A stretch of 64,000 nt of DNA from Clostridiaceae bacterium (GCA_029256485.1 JAQSXU010000005.1:62001-126000); one strand, 5' to 3'; shown: positions 52,896 to 62,395, numbered from the stretch's first letter. The notes: generated by a model not told the origin, from the sequence alone. Made by a program: numbers and translations.

Positions 52896-53651
52896 CTAGA
52901 TAACTTCAATCTTATTCATTCTTATTATAGTAAGGTATAGAAACATAACAGTGTATGTCAATGTAATAATAATTGTAAATCCTATATTTTCAATTTTAAA
53001 GGAACTGGCGGCAGCAATAAGATTATAAGGCAGAAATTTAAGTAAAAATGGCAATTTATAAATTACTGCACTGACGTAACTGAAAACTAAAGTTATAATT
53101 CCGCCAGATAATCCTCTTTTTGTTATGCTGCTTAAAAATAGTACCAATGATAAATTAAATATATAAAACACACAAATTAAAATACTGCTTTTTAATAAAA
53201 TTGAAAGTGATACACTTTCACCGGAATATAATATACCTACATAGTAATAATTCAGCAATATTCCTATAATAGTAAATAATGTAATTGGCGCTGCAAAATT
53301 TATAAATTTTGCAAGCACTATTGAAGCAGGAGATGCACCTTTGGCATATGGAAATACAAGTTTTTGGGATGAAATTTCTTCACTTAAACTTGTACAAGAA
53401 GTAAATATTATAAACATTAAACCAATTTGAAATAAATCTTTTATATAATTTTGAAAGCAGTAATTCTTGTTTATTATTATAATAGAACTTAAATCTAAAT
53501 TTGACTGAGATTTTAATATTAATGGCAGCAGTTTTAACATAACAGGATCAAAAACTGCGAATAAAATAATTCCTATAGCAATAATTAAGAACTTATATTG
53601 TCTTATAGATTCAATTAACTCCTTTTTTACATAGGCCCTAAATGTTGCCAT
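52896..53651 (-). CDS. ABC-2 type permease (YxlG-like)
   Basis: 251 residues with six membrane helices. It begins ATFRAYVKKELIESIRQYKFLI, the typical N-terminal cytoplasmic start of ABC-2 permeases with an ABC2_membrane_2/YxlG-like pattern, and has SEEISSQKLVFPYAKGASPASIVLAKF near residue 90. It overlaps the ATPase gene upstream by 14 bases. The unit PLDc_N protein-ATPase-permease resembles yxlE-yxlF-yxlG of Bacillus subtilis. Function there is control of a sigma-factor pathway and export; the substrate here is unknown. Confidence 0.88.
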   Translation of the reverse strand: MATFRAYVKKELIESIRQYKFLIIAIGIILFAVFDPVMLKLLPLILKSQSNLDLSSIIIINKNYCFQNYIKDLFQIGLMFIIFTSCTSLSEEISSQKLVFPYAKGASPASIVLAKFINFAAPITLFTIIGILLNYYYVGILYSGESVSLSILLKSSILICVFYIFNLSLVLFLSSITKRGLSGGIITLVFSYVSAVIYKLPFLLKFLPYNLIAAASSFKIENIGFTIIITLTYTVMFLYLTIIRMNKIEVI

Positions 53652-54564
53652 TTTGTGTCACCACCTTCATGAATATATCTTCAAGTGTACTTTCTCTCAT
53701 GCTGTAGGAAAGTATTACAGCGTTATTCATAAGAATTTTTTTGATTAGATTTTCTTTTGCATAGTTAACATCATTTACATATATAGACATAAGATTTCCA
53801 TTTAAGTTTATACTGTGCACCCAATTTTCATTAAGTAAATTTGCTTTGATTAACCCTAAATTTTTATCTACTTCTACATCGAAAATTGGCTGAATATATT
53901 TATCTTTTAAACCTGTAATACTGTCACTAACTAATATCATTCCTTCATCCAAAATGCTCACATCATCACAAATTTTTTCAATATCATTTAATATATGAGT
54001 TGATAAAAATATTGCTTTACCCTGTGACTTTAATTTTTTTATGAGTTGAATAACTTCAATTCTACCTTCGGGATCTAGTGCAGATGTGGGTTCATCTAGG
54101 AAAATATGCTGTGGATCATTAAATAATGCCACTGCTATGCCCAGCCTCTGTTTCATACCTCCGGAATATCCAGCTATTTTCCTCTTTTTATGCTGAGTTA
54201 ACCCTACTATTTCTAAAACTTCATCTGTTCTTTGGTGTATCTTTTGTGTGTTCCCGTCACTTAAAGTTCCAATAAAATTTAAATATTCCAAGGCGTTCAT
54301 GTAATTATAGAATATTGGACATTGTGGTAAATAGCCTATTTTTTTAAGTAATATTCTTTTTTCTTTCTTCAAGTTACGACCATTAATTAAAATACTTCCA
54401 TAATCATAATTAATAAGCCCTGCCAGTATATTCATGGTAGTTGTTTTTCCAGCACCATTTTTACCAAGAAAACCATAAATTGTACCATCATTTACCTTAA
54501 AGCTTATATTTTTCAATGCTTCAAAATCACCGTATTTTTTTGTAAGATTTGTTACTTCAAGCAT
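53638..54564 (-). CDS. ABC transporter ATP-binding protein (YxlF-like)
   Basis: 308 residues. Walker A GKNGAGKTT, Q-loop GYLPQCPIFYN, signature YSGGMKQR, Walker B HIFLDEPTSALDP, switch His in LSTHIL, and a C-terminal domain of about 90 residues as in antibiotic or lantibiotic exporters of the CcmA type. It is one base after the small PLDc_N gene and overlaps the permease gene. It powers the YxlG-like permease. Confidence 0.92.
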   Translation of the reverse strand: MLEVTNLTKKYGDFEALKNISFKVNDGTIYGFLGKNGAGKTTTMNILAGLINYDYGSILINGRNLKKEKRILLKKIGYLPQCPIFYNYMNALEYLNFIGTLSDGNTQKIHQRTDEVLEIVGLTQHKKRKIAGYSGGMKQRLGIAVALFNDPQHIFLDEPTSALDPEGRIEVIQLIKKLKSQGKAIFLSTHILNDIEKICDDVSILDEGMILVSDSITGLKDKYIQPIFDVEVDKNLGLIKANLLNENWVHSINLNGNLMSIYVNDVNYAKENLIKKILMNNAVILSYSMRESTLEDIFMKVVTQNGNI

Positions 54565-54565
54565 A

Positions 54566-54772
54566 TTAATCCCTCTTTCTGCCCAACAATAAATAAGCCA
54601 ATGGGCCTATTGTATTGATAAATAGAATAGTAAATATCCATATAACCTTTGTAAAATATTTCACCTCATCTTTATATAGCCTATAAAGACAAAAAATCTT
54701 AAGTAATCCTTCAATAACCAAAAGCGGCATAAGTAGTTTTAATATTTCTAATGTTGTCATTCCATCAAACAT
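54566..54772 (-). CDS. PLDc_N-domain small membrane protein (YxlE-like)
   Basis: 68 residues with two membrane helices. The pattern IEGLLKIFCLYRLYKDEVKYFTKVIWIFTILFINTIGPLAYLLLGRK is the phospholipase-D nuclease N-terminal (PLDc_N) domain occurring alone. In Bacillus subtilis YxlE is similar and is cotranscribed with YxlF and YxlG. AGGGGG precedes the ATG. First gene of the three-gene unit. Confidence 0.88.
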   Translation of the reverse strand: MFDGMTTLEILKLLMPLLVIEGLLKIFCLYRLYKDEVKYFTKVIWIFTILFINTIGPLAYLLLGRKRD

Positions 54773-55046
54773 TGCTAATTCCCCCTATTCATTTATATCA
54801 ACAATTTAACGAAGATAGTTTCAAAAAGTTCACATAATAAATTAAATTTTTTATTATATAAAGAATATTACGGTATAAACAGCGTTTATAGAAGGAATTA
54901 GCAAAATATTCTGATAAAAGAAAACGTTTTGATAAGTTAGTTGCAAAATTATCAAAAAAATAGTGAAATATTAAACGAATTATTGTATAATTGAAACAAT
55001 ATCTTATTAAATATGCATTTTAATTATGCAGAGGGGGGCAAAAATA

Positions 55047-56216
55047 ATGAAAAAAAAGATGGCAGCCTTATTATGTTTAATTTTATCTATGTCCATTATA
55101 TCTTCAGGGTGTACAAAAATAGCAAGGGACGAAGGAAATAAGGCTACTGGCGATGTAATTAAAATTGGCGTATTTGAACCAATAACCGGAGCTAATGGTG
55201 CAGGTGGAGCATTAGAAGTTGAAGGAGTTAAACTTGCAAATAAAATGTATCCTACAGTGCTGGGAAAAAAGGTTCAATTGGTGGTTGTGGATAATAAATC
55301 TGATAAGACTGAAGCAGCAAGTGCTGCTGCCAGATTAGTTGAAAAAGAAAAAGTGGTTTCAATAATCGGAAGCTGGGGTAGTTCACTTTCAATGTCAGCA
55401 GGAGATGTTGTTAAAATGGGTAAAGTTCCTGCAGTTGGGGCATCTTGTACAAACCCATTGGTAACTATAGGTAATGACTATTACTTTAGAGTTTGTTTCA
55501 TAGATCCTTTTCAAGGTACTGTAATGGCAAATTATGCATACAGCACTTTAGGAGCAAAAAAGGCTGCCATTATCAGAGAGGTTTCTAATGATTACTCTGT
55601 TGGCCTCTCAAAGTATTTTACAGATTCATTTAAAAAACTTACAGGAGATGAAAACTGTATTGCTGCGGTTGCAAACTATAATACTGGCGATCAGGACTTT
55701 TCAGCTCAGCTTACAAACTTAAAAGGCAAAAAGTTTGATGTAATATTTGCACCAGGAAACTTTACTGAATCTGCTCTGCTTATAAAACAAGCTAGAGATT
55801 TAGGAATTAAGGTTCCTATACTTGGCGGAGATACATGGGAAACACAGGAGTTTTTAGATATAGGTAAGGATGCAGTAGAAGGCAGTACTTTTTCAACATT
55901 TTTTAGCTCTGAAAAACCTATTACAAAAGAAGCTCAAAAGTTTCTAACTGAATATAGAAAGGAATATAAAAAGGAACCTGCTGCAGTAACTGCTCTAGGA
56001 TATGATGCATATATATTAATCCTGGATGCAATAAAAAGAGCAGGAGTGGCTGATTCAGTGAAGATAAGGGATCAGTTGGCAGCTACAAAGGATTTTGAAG
56101 GAAGCTGTGGGGTAATCAATTTCGATGAAAATAGAAATGCTATAAAAGATGCTATTATAAAGCAGGTTGTGGATAAAAAGTTCCAATACAAAGGAACAGT
56201 GTCCAGCAAACAATAA
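55047..56216 (+). CDS. livK: Branched-chain amino-acid-type ABC substrate-binding lipoprotein
   Basis: 389 residues from the ATG at 55047 (GAGGGGGG upstream). It has a lipoprotein signal peptide with lipobox SSGC at about residue 20, then a type I periplasmic-binding fold (Peripla_BP_6) with IKIGVFEPITGANGAGG, SIIGSWGSSLSMSAGD and ALGYDAYILILDAIKRAG. It captures the ligand outside and delivers it to LivHM. A branched-chain amino acid is most likely, but this family also binds amides, urea or aromatic acids. First gene of livKHMGF. Confidence 0.93.
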   Translation: MKKKMAALLCLILSMSIISSGCTKIARDEGNKATGDVIKIGVFEPITGANGAGGALEVEGVKLANKMYPTVLGKKVQLVVVDNKSDKTEAASAAARLVEKEKVVSIIGSWGSSLSMSAGDVVKMGKVPAVGASCTNPLVTIGNDYYFRVCFIDPFQGTVMANYAYSTLGAKKAAIIREVSNDYSVGLSKYFTDSFKKLTGDENCIAAVANYNTGDQDFSAQLTNLKGKKFDVIFAPGNFTESALLIKQARDLGIKVPILGGDTWETQEFLDIGKDAVEGSTFSTFFSSEKPITKEAQKFLTEYRKEYKKEPAAVTALGYDAYILILDAIKRAGVADSVKIRDQLAATKDFEGSCGVINFDENRNAIKDAIIKQVVDKKFQYKGTVSSKQ

Positions 56217-56241
56217 ACAATTTAACTTAGGTGGTGAAAAA

Positions 56242-57135
56242 ATGAGTTTAGATATATTACTACAACATATAACTAATGGAATTTCTTTAGGAAGCTTGTA
56301 TGCTTTAATTGCTATTGGCTACACAATGGTATATGGAATTTTAAGACTTATAAATTTTGCTCATGGTGATATTTTTATGATGTCAACATACTTTGTGTTT
56401 TACGGTATTGCATTATTTTCTTTACCATGGTATTTATCTTTTATTTTAACCATAATACTTACTGGTTTATTAGGATTATTAGTGGAGAAAACAGCGTATA
56501 AGCCATTAAGAGATGCACCTAAAACTTCCGCATTAATATCTGCAATAGGAGTTTCATTTTTACTTGAAAACCTGGCAACAGTTCTATTCAGCGGAAAGCC
56601 AAAGGCCTTTCCTACTCCTAAGTTATTTACTCAGGTAGTGGTATTAGGGAGTGTTTCAACAGCAAGATTAACCTTTATTATACCTGTGGTAACTATAACT
56701 ATATTGATACTATTATTGTATATTATAAATAAAACTAAGATAGGAATGGCTATGAGGGCAGTATCACTGGACTATGAAACTGCAGGAATTATGGGGGTAG
56801 ATGCAAATAAAGTTATTTCGGTAACCTTTGTTATTGGATCAATACTGGCTTCAATTGGGGGAATAATGTGGGGAATGAAATTTCCTCAAATATCACCACT
56901 AATGGGAGTTATGCCGGGGCTAAAGTGCTTTATAGCAGCAGTAATAGGAGGTATTGGAGACGTTAAAGGAGCAGTAATAGGTGGATTTATTCTAGGACTC
57001 GGAGAAATACTATTAGTAGCTTTTATTCCAGGACTTACAGGATACAGGGATGCTTTTGCATTTATTCTTTTAATATTTATATTATTATTTAAGCCAACTG
57101 GAATAATGGGAGAAAAAATATCGGAGAAGGTGTAA
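56242..57135 (+). CDS. livH: Branched-chain amino-acid ABC permease LivH
   Basis: 297 residues from the ATG at 56242 (AGGTGG upstream). Eight helices with the family pattern LQHITNGISLGSLYALIAIGY, RLINFAHGDIFM near residue 38 and the EAA-like GIMWGMKFPQISPLMG and AVIGGIGDVKGAVIGG segments. One of the two channel subunits. It overlaps livM by one base. Confidence 0.94.
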   Translation: MSLDILLQHITNGISLGSLYALIAIGYTMVYGILRLINFAHGDIFMMSTYFVFYGIALFSLPWYLSFILTIILTGLLGLLVEKTAYKPLRDAPKTSALISAIGVSFLLENLATVLFSGKPKAFPTPKLFTQVVVLGSVSTARLTFIIPVVTITILILLLYIINKTKIGMAMRAVSLDYETAGIMGVDANKVISVTFVIGSILASIGGIMWGMKFPQISPLMGVMPGLKCFIAAVIGGIGDVKGAVIGGFILGLGEILLVAFIPGLTGYRDAFAFILLIFILLFKPTGIMGEKISEKV

Positions 57136-58196
57136 TGATGAAAAAGAGTAAATTGATATTAAGTTTAATATTAGTAATTGCAGTATTTATTCTCCTATTT
57201 TTAGCGGATAATTTTATGGATGCTTATAAGGTGAGAATATTAAATTTATGTGCAATATATATAATTTTGGGAGTGAGTATGAATTTAATTAATGGATTTA
57301 CAGGAATGTTTTCACTTGGACATGCTGGTTTCATGGCCATAGGGGCATATACTACAGCACTGCTTACTATGCCGGTTTCAATAAAGCTGGCGAACTTTTT
57401 CCTTGAGTCCCCAATTAAACCAATTGCATCAACAGTATTACCTTTTTTACCTTCATTAATAATTGGAGGACTTTTGGCAGCACTGGCTGCAGCCTTAATA
57501 GGGGCACCAGTATTAAGACTTAAAGGAGATTATTTGGGTATAGCTACCCTTGGATTTGCTGAAATAATCAGAGTTATAATAACTAATACTCAAAATATCA
57601 CTAATGGAGCTTTAGGGTTAAAGGGAATACCTAATACTACAAATTTGTGGTGGAGCTTTGGAGCAGCAGCAGTTACATTAATTGTTATTGCTTCCCTTAT
57701 AAACAGCAGCTATGGAAGAGCATTAAAAGCTATAAGAGAAGATGAAATTGCAGCTGAAAGTATGGGTATTAATTTATTCAAACATAAAATGTTATCATTT
57801 ATTATAGGAGCATTTTTCGCAGGTATAGGGGGAGGACTTTTAGCTAGTCTGCTAGGAACCATTGACCCTTTAATGTTTAGATTTACATTAACATTTAATA
57901 TACTTCTAATAATAGTTTTAGGAGGAATGGGCAGTATGACTGGTTCTGTAATTTCAGCTTTTATAGTAACCATAGCAGGAGAGGCATTAAGATTCTTGGA
58001 CGAATCTATTGACATTGGAAGTTTTCATATAAATGGAATAGCTGGACTCAGAATGGTGGTATTCTCTGTACTTTTAATGATAGTTGTCATATATGTTAGA
58101 AATGGAATTATGGGAAATAGAGAACTAAATTTAGATAAAATTTTAGAAGTTTTTTCACATGGCAAAAAACCTCTTTTAAAAGGAGGAGAAAAATAA
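57135..58196 (+). CDS. livM: Branched-chain amino-acid ABC permease LivM
   Basis: 353 residues with about ten helices. Typical LivM motifs: YIILGVSMNLINGFTGMFSLGHAGFMAIGAY-type region, PVLRLKGDYLGIATLGFAEIIR and LGGMGSMTGSVISAF. It pairs with LivH. Stop and start codons overlap with livG by one base, so the operon is tightly coupled. Confidence 0.94.
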   Translation: MMKKSKLILSLILVIAVFILLFLADNFMDAYKVRILNLCAIYIILGVSMNLINGFTGMFSLGHAGFMAIGAYTTALLTMPVSIKLANFFLESPIKPIASTVLPFLPSLIIGGLLAALAAALIGAPVLRLKGDYLGIATLGFAEIIRVIITNTQNITNGALGLKGIPNTTNLWWSFGAAAVTLIVIASLINSSYGRALKAIREDEIAAESMGINLFKHKMLSFIIGAFFAGIGGGLLASLLGTIDPLMFRFTLTFNILLIIVLGGMGSMTGSVISAFIVTIAGEALRFLDESIDIGSFHINGIAGLRMVVFSVLLMIVVIYVRNGIMGNRELNLDKILEVFSHGKKPLLKGGEK

Positions 58197-58966
58197 TGGC
58201 TTTATTAAAAGCAGATAATATAACTATGCAGTTTGGCGGAATTACAGCAGTAAAAGACTTTAGTTTAGAGCTTAATAGTGGAGAAATCATCTCATTGATT
58301 GGTCCAAATGGCGCAGGAAAAACTACTGCCTTTAATATGATAACAGGAGTGTACAAGCCTTCAAAAGGAAAAGTAACATTTAAGGATAAGAATTTAAGTA
58401 AACTTTCCCCAGATAAAATTACAGCCACTGGAATAGCAAGAACATTTCAGAATATAAGACTTTTTAAAGATTTATCTGTATTGGAAAATGTTTTAATTGC
58501 AAATCATTTAAATATTAAATCAAATTTTTTAAGTGCTACATTGAAACTACCCTCATATAGAAAAGAAGAAATGGACATGTATCATAGGAGCAGTGAATTG
58601 CTGAAAAAGGTTGGATTATTTGATTTAAGAAATGAAAAGGCATCTTCACTTCCATATGGTAAGCAAAGAAAGCTTGAGATTGCAAGAGCATTGGCAACAA
58701 ATCCAGAGGTTCTGCTTTTGGATGAACCAGCCGCAGGTATGAATCCAAAGGAAACACTGGATCTTATGAATTTTGTAAAGAAAATTAAAGATGAATTTAA
58801 GATTTCAATATTAATGATAGAACATCATATGCAGATGGTAATGGGAATATCAGATAAAATTTATGTTTTAGAATATGGAATAACTATAGCGCAGGGTACT
58901 CCAAAAGAAATACAAAATAATGATAAAGTTATACAGGCTTATTTGGGGGTGGATGAAGATGCTTAA
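58196..58966 (+). CDS. livG: Branched-chain amino-acid ABC ATPase LivG
   Basis: 256 residues. Walker A GPNGAGKTT, Q-loop with GIARTFQNIRLFKDLSVLEN (the LivG signature), a signature-position variant LPYGKQRKLEIARAL, Walker B VLLLDEPAAGMNP and switch His in MIEHHM. One of two ATPases driving LivHM. Overlaps livF by 8 bases. Confidence 0.95.
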   Translation: MALLKADNITMQFGGITAVKDFSLELNSGEIISLIGPNGAGKTTAFNMITGVYKPSKGKVTFKDKNLSKLSPDKITATGIARTFQNIRLFKDLSVLENVLIANHLNIKSNFLSATLKLPSYRKEEMDMYHRSSELLKKVGLFDLRNEKASSLPYGKQRKLEIARALATNPEVLLLDEPAAGMNPKETLDLMNFVKKIKDEFKISILMIEHHMQMVMGISDKIYVLEYGITIAQGTPKEIQNNDKVIQAYLGVDEDA

Positions 58967-59669
58967 TGTGGAAAACCTAAATGTATGTTACGGCGGAATT
59001 GAGGCATTAAAGGATGTAAGCTTTAAAGTTGAGAAAGGTAAGCTGGTTACTTTAGTTGGAGCAAATGGTGCTGGTAAAAGTACTATTCTTCGTTCTATAA
59101 TGGGATTAGTTAAACCTCAGTCTGGTAAAATAGATTATAAAGGATTAGATTTGAAATCAGTAAAAACAAAGGACATGGTAAATATAGGTATAACATTAGT
59201 TCCAGAGGGAAGAAGAGTATTTTCAAATTTAACTGTGCTTGAAAATTTAAAAATAGGTGCTTACAGCAGAACTGATACTAAGGAGATTCAAAAGGACATT
59301 GAATGGGTATATTCTCTTTTTCCAAGGCTGAAGGAGAGAAACTGGCAGCTGACTGGAACATTATCCGGAGGGGAACAGCAAATGGTTGCCATAGGAAGAG
59401 CTCTTATGTCAAAACCTGAATTAATTATGATGGATGAGCCATCCTTAGGGCTTGCACCAATTATTGTCAAGGAGTTATTTGGTATTATTAAGCAAATTAA
59501 TAAAGATGGAGTTACAGTTTTATTAATTGAACAGAATGCTACATCAGCTTTAAAAATAGCTGATATAGGGTATGTAATTGAGACAGGAAATATTATTCTC
59601 AATGGAAGTGGACAGGAATTATTAAAAAATGATCAGGTTAAAAAGGCATACCTTGGAGAAGAAATTTAG
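58959..59669 (+). CDS. livF: Branched-chain amino-acid ABC ATPase LivF
   Basis: 236 residues from the ATG at 58959; the in-frame ATG 6 bases earlier is also possible. Walker A GANGAGKST, LVPEGRRVFSNLTVLENL (LivF signature), LSGGEQQMVAIGRAL, Walker B LIMMDEPSLGLAP, and a switch region where the usual His is Gln-Asn (LLIEQNA), normal for LivF. Completes livKHMGF; a large palindromic repeat follows and may terminate the operon. Confidence 0.95.
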   Translation: MLNVENLNVCYGGIEALKDVSFKVEKGKLVTLVGANGAGKSTILRSIMGLVKPQSGKIDYKGLDLKSVKTKDMVNIGITLVPEGRRVFSNLTVLENLKIGAYSRTDTKEIQKDIEWVYSLFPRLKERNWQLTGTLSGGEQQMVAIGRALMSKPELIMMDEPSLGLAPIIVKELFGIIKQINKDGVTVLLIEQNATSALKIADIGYVIETGNIILNGSGQELLKNDQVKKAYLGEEI

Positions 59670-59670
59670 A

Positions 59671-59797
59671 TAGTTGATAATTGAAAGTTGATAGTAAATG
59701 TAAGTTTTGCCATTAGGCAAAACATAATTTAAGCTTTTCTGCTAAGCAGAAAAGCTACATTAACTATCAACTGTAATCTTTTAACTGTCAACTATTT
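59671..59797. repeat. 127-bp cruciform-like intergenic repeat
   Basis: The ends are inverted repeats built on TAGTTGA and GTTGATAGT; one arm has seven extra bases. Inside are two perfect hairpins: GTTTTGCC / GGCAAAAC (59704-59723) and AGCTTTTCTGC / GCAGAAAAGCT (59732-59756). Units of this TAGTTGACAGTT type occur between genes in several clostridia. It lies between converging livF and amylase, and supplies the last codons of the amylase. It may also terminate both transcripts. Confidence 0.7.
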
Positions 59798-61317
59798 AAG
59801 ATTTTCTTTCTAATTATAATCATTGAAATTATAACAATAAAAGTTATCCCTGCTATCAGTATTATTGGAGATAAAACTGGCTTTGATTCCTTGTATACAA
59901 AAATATTTGCCTGCATAGGGGCCATATCCAATGTTATTATACCATTTTTAATTTTATATTCTTTTGAAGTTAGCAAATCAGCCGCAAGTTTTTCATTTGA
60001 TTTATCCTGCTCAGGTATATCAAATTGAACATTATTTTTTGAGTCAGAGGTATTAAAAGCAACAATAACAGTATTATCCTTGTATCTTCTTGAGAAACTA
60101 ATAAAATTATTATCAACTTTCAAAATTTTTATATCACCGTTAGTTAGTGCTTTATTAGTTTTACGAATGTTAACTAATTTTTTTACATAGTCAGTTATGT
60201 TTGATTTTGCATTCCAATCCATATCTTTTCTATTATCCGGATCAGCGCCGCCATCTAACCCTATTTCAGTACCATAGTACATAATAGGAATACCTGTATA
60301 TGTCATCATGAAGGTTAATGCACTTTCCAATCTTTCATTTGTAAGAGAGGATATTTGGTTTACAAATCTGGGAACATCATGATTATCTATAAAAGTTCCC
60401 ATAAGATCCCTGTTTTTATAGTTATCGGCATTGGAAATTGCATCAGCAAGCTCTACTGCAGATTTGGAGTCTTTGAATACATCATTAATAGCATAATATA
60501 ATGGAAAATCAGTCAAACCATCAATTCCTGTATTTTCATAGGAACCAACATAATTTATATCTCCATTAAAAACTTCACCAATTAAATAAAAGTCAGGGTA
60601 ATCCTTTCTAATTTCCTTAGAAAAGTCCTGCCAAAAGCTTTTAGGGACATGTCTTGTTGTGTCCAGTCTATATCCATCAATTCCAGTTTCCTTAATCCAC
60701 CACTTGGCCATATCAATTAGATACTTTTTTACTTCCGGATTATCTTGATTTAAGTCAGGTAACCCTGCCAGCCATCCATTTTCAACTTGCTGCTGATCAT
60801 TGTAATCGGATATGTCACTGTATTCATGAAACCAGTTAGTATATTTTGGATTGTTTACAAAAGGATGCAGGCTTCCAGTATGATTTAATACAATATCAAA
60901 TATAACCTTTATACCCTTAGAATGAGCCTTAGTTACAAGTTCCTTTAACTTGTCCATTGTACCAAAATGTTCATTGGTTTTATAGAAATCTGTAGCCCAA
61001 TATCCATGGTAACCCATGGACTGATTTTCAACTACTGGAGAAATCCAGATCACTGTAAATCCTAAATCCTTTATATAATCTAATTTGTCAATTATTCCTT
61101 GAAAATCGCCGCCATTATAAGCAGATAAATCTCCTTTAATAACATCCTTATCATTTGAAGTATCTCCGTCATAGAATCTATCAGTCATTATGAAATATAT
61201 TAAGTCCTCATTAGTGATTTTTGATGAAAAATCAGATGCAAAAACTTTTACGTTTGCAGTGCAAACGATTGCAAAAAATAAAATAAAAACACCTATTAAT
61301 TTAATTTTTTTAAACAT
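59788..61317 (-). CDS. Secreted, membrane-anchored GH13 alpha-amylase
   Basis: 509 residues. Signal peptide to about residue 28 (VFA-SD), GH13 barrel with DIVLNHTG, the nucleophile in GYRLDTTRHV, the acid in LIGEVFNGD and FIDNHDVPRF, and a C-terminal beta domain. A hydrophobic helix and RKK tail at residues 480-509 replace a wall anchor and would hold it at the cell surface. The class splits internal alpha-1,4 bonds of starch or maltodextrin. A cre site near the start codon predicts catabolite repression. The final two residues and stop come from repeat sequence. Confidence 0.92.
   Translation of the reverse strand: MFKKIKLIGVFILFFAIVCTANVKVFASDFSSKITNEDLIYFIMTDRFYDGDTSNDKDVIKGDLSAYNGGDFQGIIDKLDYIKDLGFTVIWISPVVENQSMGYHGYWATDFYKTNEHFGTMDKLKELVTKAHSKGIKVIFDIVLNHTGSLHPFVNNPKYTNWFHEYSDISDYNDQQQVENGWLAGLPDLNQDNPEVKKYLIDMAKWWIKETGIDGYRLDTTRHVPKSFWQDFSKEIRKDYPDFYLIGEVFNGDINYVGSYENTGIDGLTDFPLYYAINDVFKDSKSAVELADAISNADNYKNRDLMGTFIDNHDVPRFVNQISSLTNERLESALTFMMTYTGIPIMYYGTEIGLDGGADPDNRKDMDWNAKSNITDYVKKLVNIRKTNKALTNGDIKILKVDNNFISFSRRYKDNTVIVAFNTSDSKNNVQFDIPEQDKSNEKLAADLLTSKEYKIKNGIITLDMAPMQANIFVYKESKPVLSPIILIAGITFIVIISMIIIRKKILNS
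61260..61273. promoter_or_regulatory. Catabolite-responsive element (cre) in the amylase 5' region
   Basis: TGCAAACGATTGCA fits the CcpA consensus TGNAANCGNWNNCA at every fixed position. It lies 45-58 bases inside the amylase coding sequence, where a CcpA roadblock would work. Confidence 0.75.
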
Positions 61318-61423
61318 ATAAGCTCCCCCTTTTATGGATTGTTATCTACATAAATTAAACTATAAGTAAATTATAGCATAAATTTTGAATTTGTAATAAA
61401 ATAAAATAAAGGTGGTGAAAATT

Positions 61424-62395
61424 ATGAAGCCAAAAGTATTTATTGCAAAAACAATACCTTATGAGGTTGAGAAATATATAGAAAAGTATTGTGACTGTAC
61501 AAAATGGCGGGGTAAGGATGAGATTACCCGTAATGAAATGCTTAAAGCAATAATAGATGCAGAGGGAATCTTAACTACCAGTGGAACTGGTGGTATAGTT
61601 GATGAGGAGTTTATTTCTTATGCTCCCAAATTAAAAGTGGTGAGTAACATTTCAGTTGGATATAATAACTTTAATATTGAGGTCATGAGAAAACACAATA
61701 TAATGGGTACTAACACCCCTGGAGTCTTGAATAATACAGTAGCTGACACTGTTTTAGCACTAATGCTAGACAGTTCAAGAAGAATTTCTGAACTAGACAG
61801 ATTTGTAAGGCAGGGGAAGTGGCAGGAAGAAATATCTGAAGAGTACTTTGGTAGAGATATGTATGGTGCTACACTTGGAATTATCGGACTAGGCAGAATT
61901 GGAGAAGAAGTTGCAAAAAGGGCTAAATTTGGATTTGATATGGATATTATCTATTATAATAGAAATAGAAAACTTGAAGTTGAAAAAAAATTGAATGCAA
62001 AGTATACAAGTTTGCAGGAACTGCTGAAAAGTTCTGACTTTATAGTGTTGATGACTCCATTAACAAATGATACCTATCATCTTATTGGGGCAGAGGAATT
62101 TAAAATTATGAAGAAAACTGCATACTTTATTAATACTTCAAGAGGGAAAACTGTAGATGAAAAAGCTCTCATTTTTGCACTTCAGAATAATTTTATAGCA
62201 GGAGCTGGGCTTGATGTTTTTGACAAAGAGCCAATAGATATCCATAATGAACTGCTAAAGATGTCTAATGTGGTATTAACTCCTCATATAGGGTCTGCTA
62301 CTTCAAAAACAAGATTTGAAATGGCTATGCTGGCAGCGGAAAATATGGTTAAGGCATTATTAGGGCAGATCCCTCCAAATTTGGTAAATCAATAG
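61424..62395 (+). CDS. D-2-hydroxyacid dehydrogenase (NAD-dependent)
   Basis: 323 residues from the ATG at 61424 (AGGTGG). The N-terminal substrate half carries VVSNISVGYNNFNI. The Rossmann half has GATLGIIGLGRIGEEVAKRA, catalytic Arg in NTSRGKTVDEKAL near residue 233, Glu in FDKEP and His in LTPHIGSAT near residue 283. The pattern is nearest to glyoxylate/hydroxypyruvate reductases (GhrB-like). The exact oxoacid is uncertain. Monocistronic. Confidence 0.93.
   Translation: MKPKVFIAKTIPYEVEKYIEKYCDCTKWRGKDEITRNEMLKAIIDAEGILTTSGTGGIVDEEFISYAPKLKVVSNISVGYNNFNIEVMRKHNIMGTNTPGVLNNTVADTVLALMLDSSRRISELDRFVRQGKWQEEISEEYFGRDMYGATLGIIGLGRIGEEVAKRAKFGFDMDIIYYNRNRKLEVEKKLNAKYTSLQELLKSSDFIVLMTPLTNDTYHLIGAEEFKIMKKTAYFINTSRGKTVDEKALIFALQNNFIAGAGLDVFDKEPIDIHNELLKMSNVVLTPHIGSATSKTRFEMAMLAAENMVKALLGQIPPNLVNQ

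Noticed and set aside
54773..55046. A riboswitch or T-box leader for the liv operon
   Set aside because: No T-box sequence, specifier hairpin or terminator/antiterminator pair could be seen; only a short palindrome is present.
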